Assembly (NCBI GenBank): GCA_963575745.1
Contig: CAUYUJ010003558.1
Span: 108,501 to 172,500 of the forward strand
Direction of reading: 5' to 3'
DNA length: 64,000 nt
Source of the DNA: Prorocentrum cordatum
Lineage: Eukaryota > Sar > Dinophyceae > Prorocentrales > Prorocentraceae
Shown one piece after another: positions 62,101 through 64,000 of this stretch. Below the pieces are notes generated by a model. That model ran no database searches. It saw only the letters and a program-made list of their open reading frames with translations, and had not been told where the DNA came from. A program made the position numbers and the translations under genes. The number at the start of each line of letters is the position of its first letter. The first letter of the stretch is position 1.

Positions 62101-64000
62101 TCGGCCTCGACTGTAAGCCCGCCCAGGGCGCCCGCCGCCCCGGCGTCGTCTGGACCCCCAGCTCGCTCCCCACCCAGGCCGCCCCCGTGGGGCGTCTGGC
62201 CAGTGAGGTGGCCAAGGACCGAGGCCCCGTCGAGGAGCGGATTGGCCCCGCGGGCGGCCCCCCCGCGTCCATCGCGTGCCAGCAGGTCCCGATCACCCAG
62301 CAAGCCCCGTCGTGGGCCCGTGGGTTGGATGGGGGGCATGGCACCGAAGAGCTCGCGTCGGGGTCCCTGCTTCGGGCTGGGATCCCGTCCCCGCGCCGAG
62401 CGACTCCGCGACCCCTCACGTGAGAGGCTCCCCTGCAGGGGAACCTTGTCGGCGGCCGCAGCACGCTCCCGCGCGCGCGCTTCCAGCTGCGCATCCTCCA
62501 AATCCGCGAGGGCGCGCTCTAGGTCGGACCCCAGTGGGCCCGCCGCTGCCACCTGTGCGACCCTCCGCCGCAGTTGCCGCTCCGCCTGATCAAGCGGAAC
62601 CCCGAGCAGGTCCGCGGCCATACCTAAGGCACTGAGAGCCGCCGCTTGGCCCCCCCGTCCTTTGAGATCCTCGGCTCGCAAGGAGCCCATGAACATTTCG
62701 AGCGGGTCGGGCTCCTCGGCGTCCTCGCTCACGCCGGCGGCGGCCGCCGCTAAGCGCGACAGGGCCGCCGCGGGGGCGGGACGGGGCAAGCCCTCCATCC
62801 CCGGCGCAGGCGGCGCCCCCTGCGCGCCACCCCGCCGATGGTGGCCGAGTGTGCGCACAGGGTCGTGCTGCAGCTGCTGGCGCTCCGTGTTCGTCAGGTA
62901 GCGCCGCCTCCAGCCGCTCGCGCTTTCCACGTCCACACCGCCCCACTGCTCCTGGCGTAACATCGCCAGCAGATCCTGCGGGATGTGGTGGGCGATGACA
63001 CGCAACCCCACTTCCCGAGCCCCTTGGGGGACCTCGTACAGCAGCCGATTGATCCAATCTATCGGGTAGCGCCCGTCCTCCAGCGGGGGGGGGTGCCGTA
63101 CGACCTCGCTGGCTGGGACCTCCACCCTGACGCCCTCGAGGCTAGTCCCGATGATAAGTCTGGCGTCCCCGCCAGTGCCCCGTGCGTCGAGCCCCTCGCA
63201 TTCCCCCAATAGAATAAACCAAGGACTCGCCGGGGGCGCGCCGTACGCCTCCTCGGCTCCCCGAGGGTCGCCCGGGAGTATCGGGCAGACCTTCACGAGT
63301 AGGGGCTCCTGAAGCCACCCGTGGTGGGCGATCCGATCGCCCGGGGCCCCGCGGTCGGCAGACCGTGAGCGTCCGCTGGCCCTAGCTTCCGCGGAGCGTG
63401 TGCGACGCGGCTGCGGCCCCGAGGTTAGGGCCTGCGCCCCCGTGGGCTCCACATCGACAGATGGGGCCACGGCGGGCGGTGGCGGTGCAGCGGGGGGAGG
63501 TAGAGGCGGGGGGTAGACCGGCTCGGGCGCAATGCCAACCCCATCGGCAGCGTGCGCGGTCCAATCGCGCACCCTGGCGGGGCTTGGAGCCCGCGCCCGC
63601 ATGCGGCGGCGCAGGCCCCCGAGGATCCCAGGTTGGACCGTCGCCTCGACGCGCACGGTGTGACCCTCGTCCCGTCGGAGATGTTCCCCGCACATCGGGG
63701 CCCCCCCGCAGCTACCCTTCGCCATGCGGAGACAAGTGGGGAGGCTGCACTTGCGGCCGATCAGGGTAGACCGATACTTCTGCGCATGGTGGGCGCAGAG
63801 GTGCACCTGTGCATTGAGACAATGCCCAGGCCGAGGAACGTCCGACACCTCCGCGTCCTCCTGTAGCAGGACAGTGGCCTCCTGCATCCCTCGGTCGCCG
63901 CACCCCTCCGGCTGGAGGGGGCGTGCGCCACCCGCGAGCTGCACCCCAACTTGTGCGGCTTGGCAGGGGCGCTCCTCCGCCTCCACCTCGCTCTCCGAGT
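59052..64000 (-). CDS. DIRS-like ORF1, gag-like, partial at window edge
   Basis: The frame is open to the last base of the window, so the true start is outside. An N-terminal Cys/His cluster lies near 63690-63830 (HLCAHHAQKY, CSLPTC, CGGAPMCGEHL). Proline-rich and charged linkers follow, then a gag-like helical region (about 61230-62060: CNTFVVEACEGITGKDLFDS, ATHMATWFKRARCEIQMFES, IKYILLMPENGYDLPRTFDL). A CCCH finger C-x8-C-x6-C-x3-H lies near 60940-61005. A further globular region follows, then a Rossmann-type motif VYAGSGNWSAALRAEGIRVL near 59330-59390 with DPAVRARLQ and NVWCWGTP near 59170-59260. After 59172 the meaningful reading passes to the ORF2 frame and the rest of this frame to 59052 is nonsense-like. 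No intact terminal repeats were found. Confidence 0.7.
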   Translation of the reverse strand, partial: SESEVEAEERPCQAAQVGVQLAGGARPLQPEGCGDRGMQEATVLLQEDAEVSDVPRPGHCLNAQVHLCAHHAQKYRSTLIGRKCSLPTCLRMAKGSCGGAPMCGEHLRRDEGHTVRVEATVQPGILGGLRRRMRARAPSPARVRDWTAHAADGVGIAPEPVYPPPLPPPAAPPPPAVAPSVDVEPTGAQALTSGPQPRRTRSAEARASGRSRSADRGAPGDRIAHHGWLQEPLLVKVCPILPGDPRGAEEAYGAPPASPWFILLGECEGLDARGTGGDARLIIGTSLEGVRVEVPASEVVRHPPPLEDGRYPIDWINRLLYEVPQGAREVGLRVIAHHIPQDLLAMLRQEQWGGVDVESASGWRRRYLTNTERQQLQHDPVRTLGHHRRGGAQGAPPAPGMEGLPRPAPAAALSRLAAAAAGVSEDAEEPDPLEMFMGSLRAEDLKGRGGQAAALSALGMAADLLGVPLDQAERQLRRRVAQVAAAGPLGSDLERALADLEDAQLEARARERAAAADKVPLQGSLSREGSRSRSARGRDPSPKQGPRRELFGAMPPIQPTGPRRGLLGDRDLLARDGRGGAARGANPLLDGASVLGHLTGQTPHGGGLGGERAGGPDDAGAAGALGGLTVEAEAQIIERLDRQNRLTERHVLAAERQARATEGDKKARGTRAGIGRDEELDLYIARGCNTFVVEACEGITGKDLFDSLKRMCAHSKSTLKTIGFPCLVTNRVAHGYAALAFGTGPHDLAVDDCVPARDEDFDGYRLPVDDKLEPRQRPATHMATWFKRARCEIQMFESIIGVAHGAERRRSLGFLEAAFERDPSEFPDHWVKDLWEELRSTWVEELRELRRRLCRELDTENPRREDIKYILLMPENGYDLPRTFDLGDPNAYYQQVVVPRRKAALTRLLNGQLNAHLTKRPPKAGGSEEMGDPRPTAQGDDRPKAGAGPQPKAGPKAGTGAPAGTAPKRAYPAGKELTRPERTRSVAHAPRNKDNVPICWGATTHMGCSRKACDCPNSHDPIKSTRGLDYSVVMQLTRRGGLLGTPRIDPKQVDGMIAQLRSQAKAAEAEKVGEDTSPPAPPDSQKEKGRGRGGGSRAAGDPGPGQAPDDYTALQLTAMESDLREAVKGPDFGWLEDHDHPRAAATWDAQPAGDGPELRLKLMQELEAEGIFAPLKGASEYLQSHARGRVLGARLRGERLTLERALEEAVDRGHRGLSSEAADLHEALSCAAGYVTEGGAEVGPVAWDPGGLIGRGSYTFWDGDTRIQWDFIDYRDRLGPTEEMGQAMGLEMGDTEERQCLLLHVAAGVLLLRAGEGTGEPSPDAVQQLAATYRHALWEEAHEALRALGDSPPWITALEADVRSYVHDAVHPHHDKDYRCLAACPVADLDAVTLQVHRVNGSGRLCVDHLMGTGVGAEDHVIPLLIWRGHMRALRPRSHAEAAALGQRWGHAGRLSREIVSVGWREMLDEGPDVEPTVPGKSAPCTHCKAAEGRAGRAVGRAPASFGEHPADVQARLLEANAMPLRHDPAFAYGLIAQEVYAGSGNWSAALRAEGIRVLEPIEYYDDPLRESGPRPDHDTLDPAVRARLQEAARTPMGPDVANVWCWGTPMWLVHRPRAHGPAGRDPAGHPHVGAPRGGWLQRVRARG
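59165..59180 (-). other. ORF1/ORF2 frame junction at a CCCC run
   Basis: On the minus strand GGT ACC CCA ATG (ORF1) versus GTA CCC CAA TGT (ORF2). Continuity of the conserved text (VWCWGTP then QCGSYTDLG) needs a +1 step at the CCCC run at 59170-59173. The two frames overlap by 215 bp. Confidence 0.65.

Larger units (their letters stand above)
53650..64000 (-). mobile_element. DIRS-like tyrosine-recombinase retrotransposon
   Basis: Gag-like ORF1 plus ORF2 with RT, DIRS-type RNase H, a methyltransferase-like domain and a tyrosine recombinase, in the order known for DIRS elements (RT-RH-MT, YR). Classical DIRS methyltransferases are of the N6-adenine (DAM) type; this one looks like the cytosine-5 type. 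Terminal or split repeats could not be recognised; the right end is outside the window and the left end is unclear because the frame continues into an RNA-binding protein. Confidence 0.65.

Noticed and set aside
1-64000. tRNA, rRNA or snRNA genes
   Set aside because: I looked for obvious clover-leaf and conserved-box patterns and saw none I could support; a covariance-model search would be needed to exclude them.

Overview
The window looks like nuclear DNA of a dinoflagellate. The evidence is: very large introns with GC-AG, GA-AG and GT-AG borders where the exon after AG nearly always starts with G; huge purine/pyrimidine microsatellites; many retroelements of several classes; short palindromic elements sitting in introns; and a 13-base match to the dinoflagellate spliced leader. 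No bacterial features (operons, Shine-Dalgarno sites, CRISPR) are seen.

Layout. 1-6300: gene-poor repeats and microsatellites with several palindromic (MITE- or introner-like) elements and one weak candidate exon. 6308-13670: two related, 5'-truncated LINE-type retrotransposons in a row on the minus strand (RT, zinc motif, RNase H); the first has an intact ORF, the second is frameshifted. 14485-39495 (minus): one host gene, a GH2 beta-mannosidase, which I assembled by eye from 12 exons. All splice phases agree and the spliced CDS is 2757 nt (918 aa). Its introns total about 22 kb and hold a 102-bp satellite (20840-22860), a higher-order repeat array (28340-31810), a 1.34-kb diverged tandem duplication (32200-35100), the dispersed 'CCAAGAGGCC' family and palindromic elements, one of which is the whole of intron 1.

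40501-47618 (minus): a complete but dead Ty1/copia element with two LTRs, a near-match TSD, gag with zinc knuckle, and pol with lost catalytic residues. 47619-51060: repeats, a 210-bp perfect direct duplication, a candidate spliced-leader relic and a 4-copy 45-bp repeat.

51149-64000 (minus): two very long ORFs that appear to form a DIRS-like tyrosine-recombinase retrotransposon. ORF1 (open at the window edge) is gag-like with a CCCH finger and ends in a methyltransferase-like motif. ORF2 overlaps it in another frame and carries RT, DIRS-type RNase H, a cytosine-5 methyltransferase-like domain and a full tyrosine recombinase. The same frame then runs on, without a stop, into an RRM/zinc-finger/RS-type RNA-binding protein. 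This ORF1-ORF2 locus is the most unusual thing in the window.

The beta-mannosidase is the only recognised host metabolic gene. Everything else with a recognised function is mobile-element derived, apart possibly from the RNA-binding protein. All coordinates were read by eye; splice borders may be off by a few bases, most likely at introns 1, 6 and 7.
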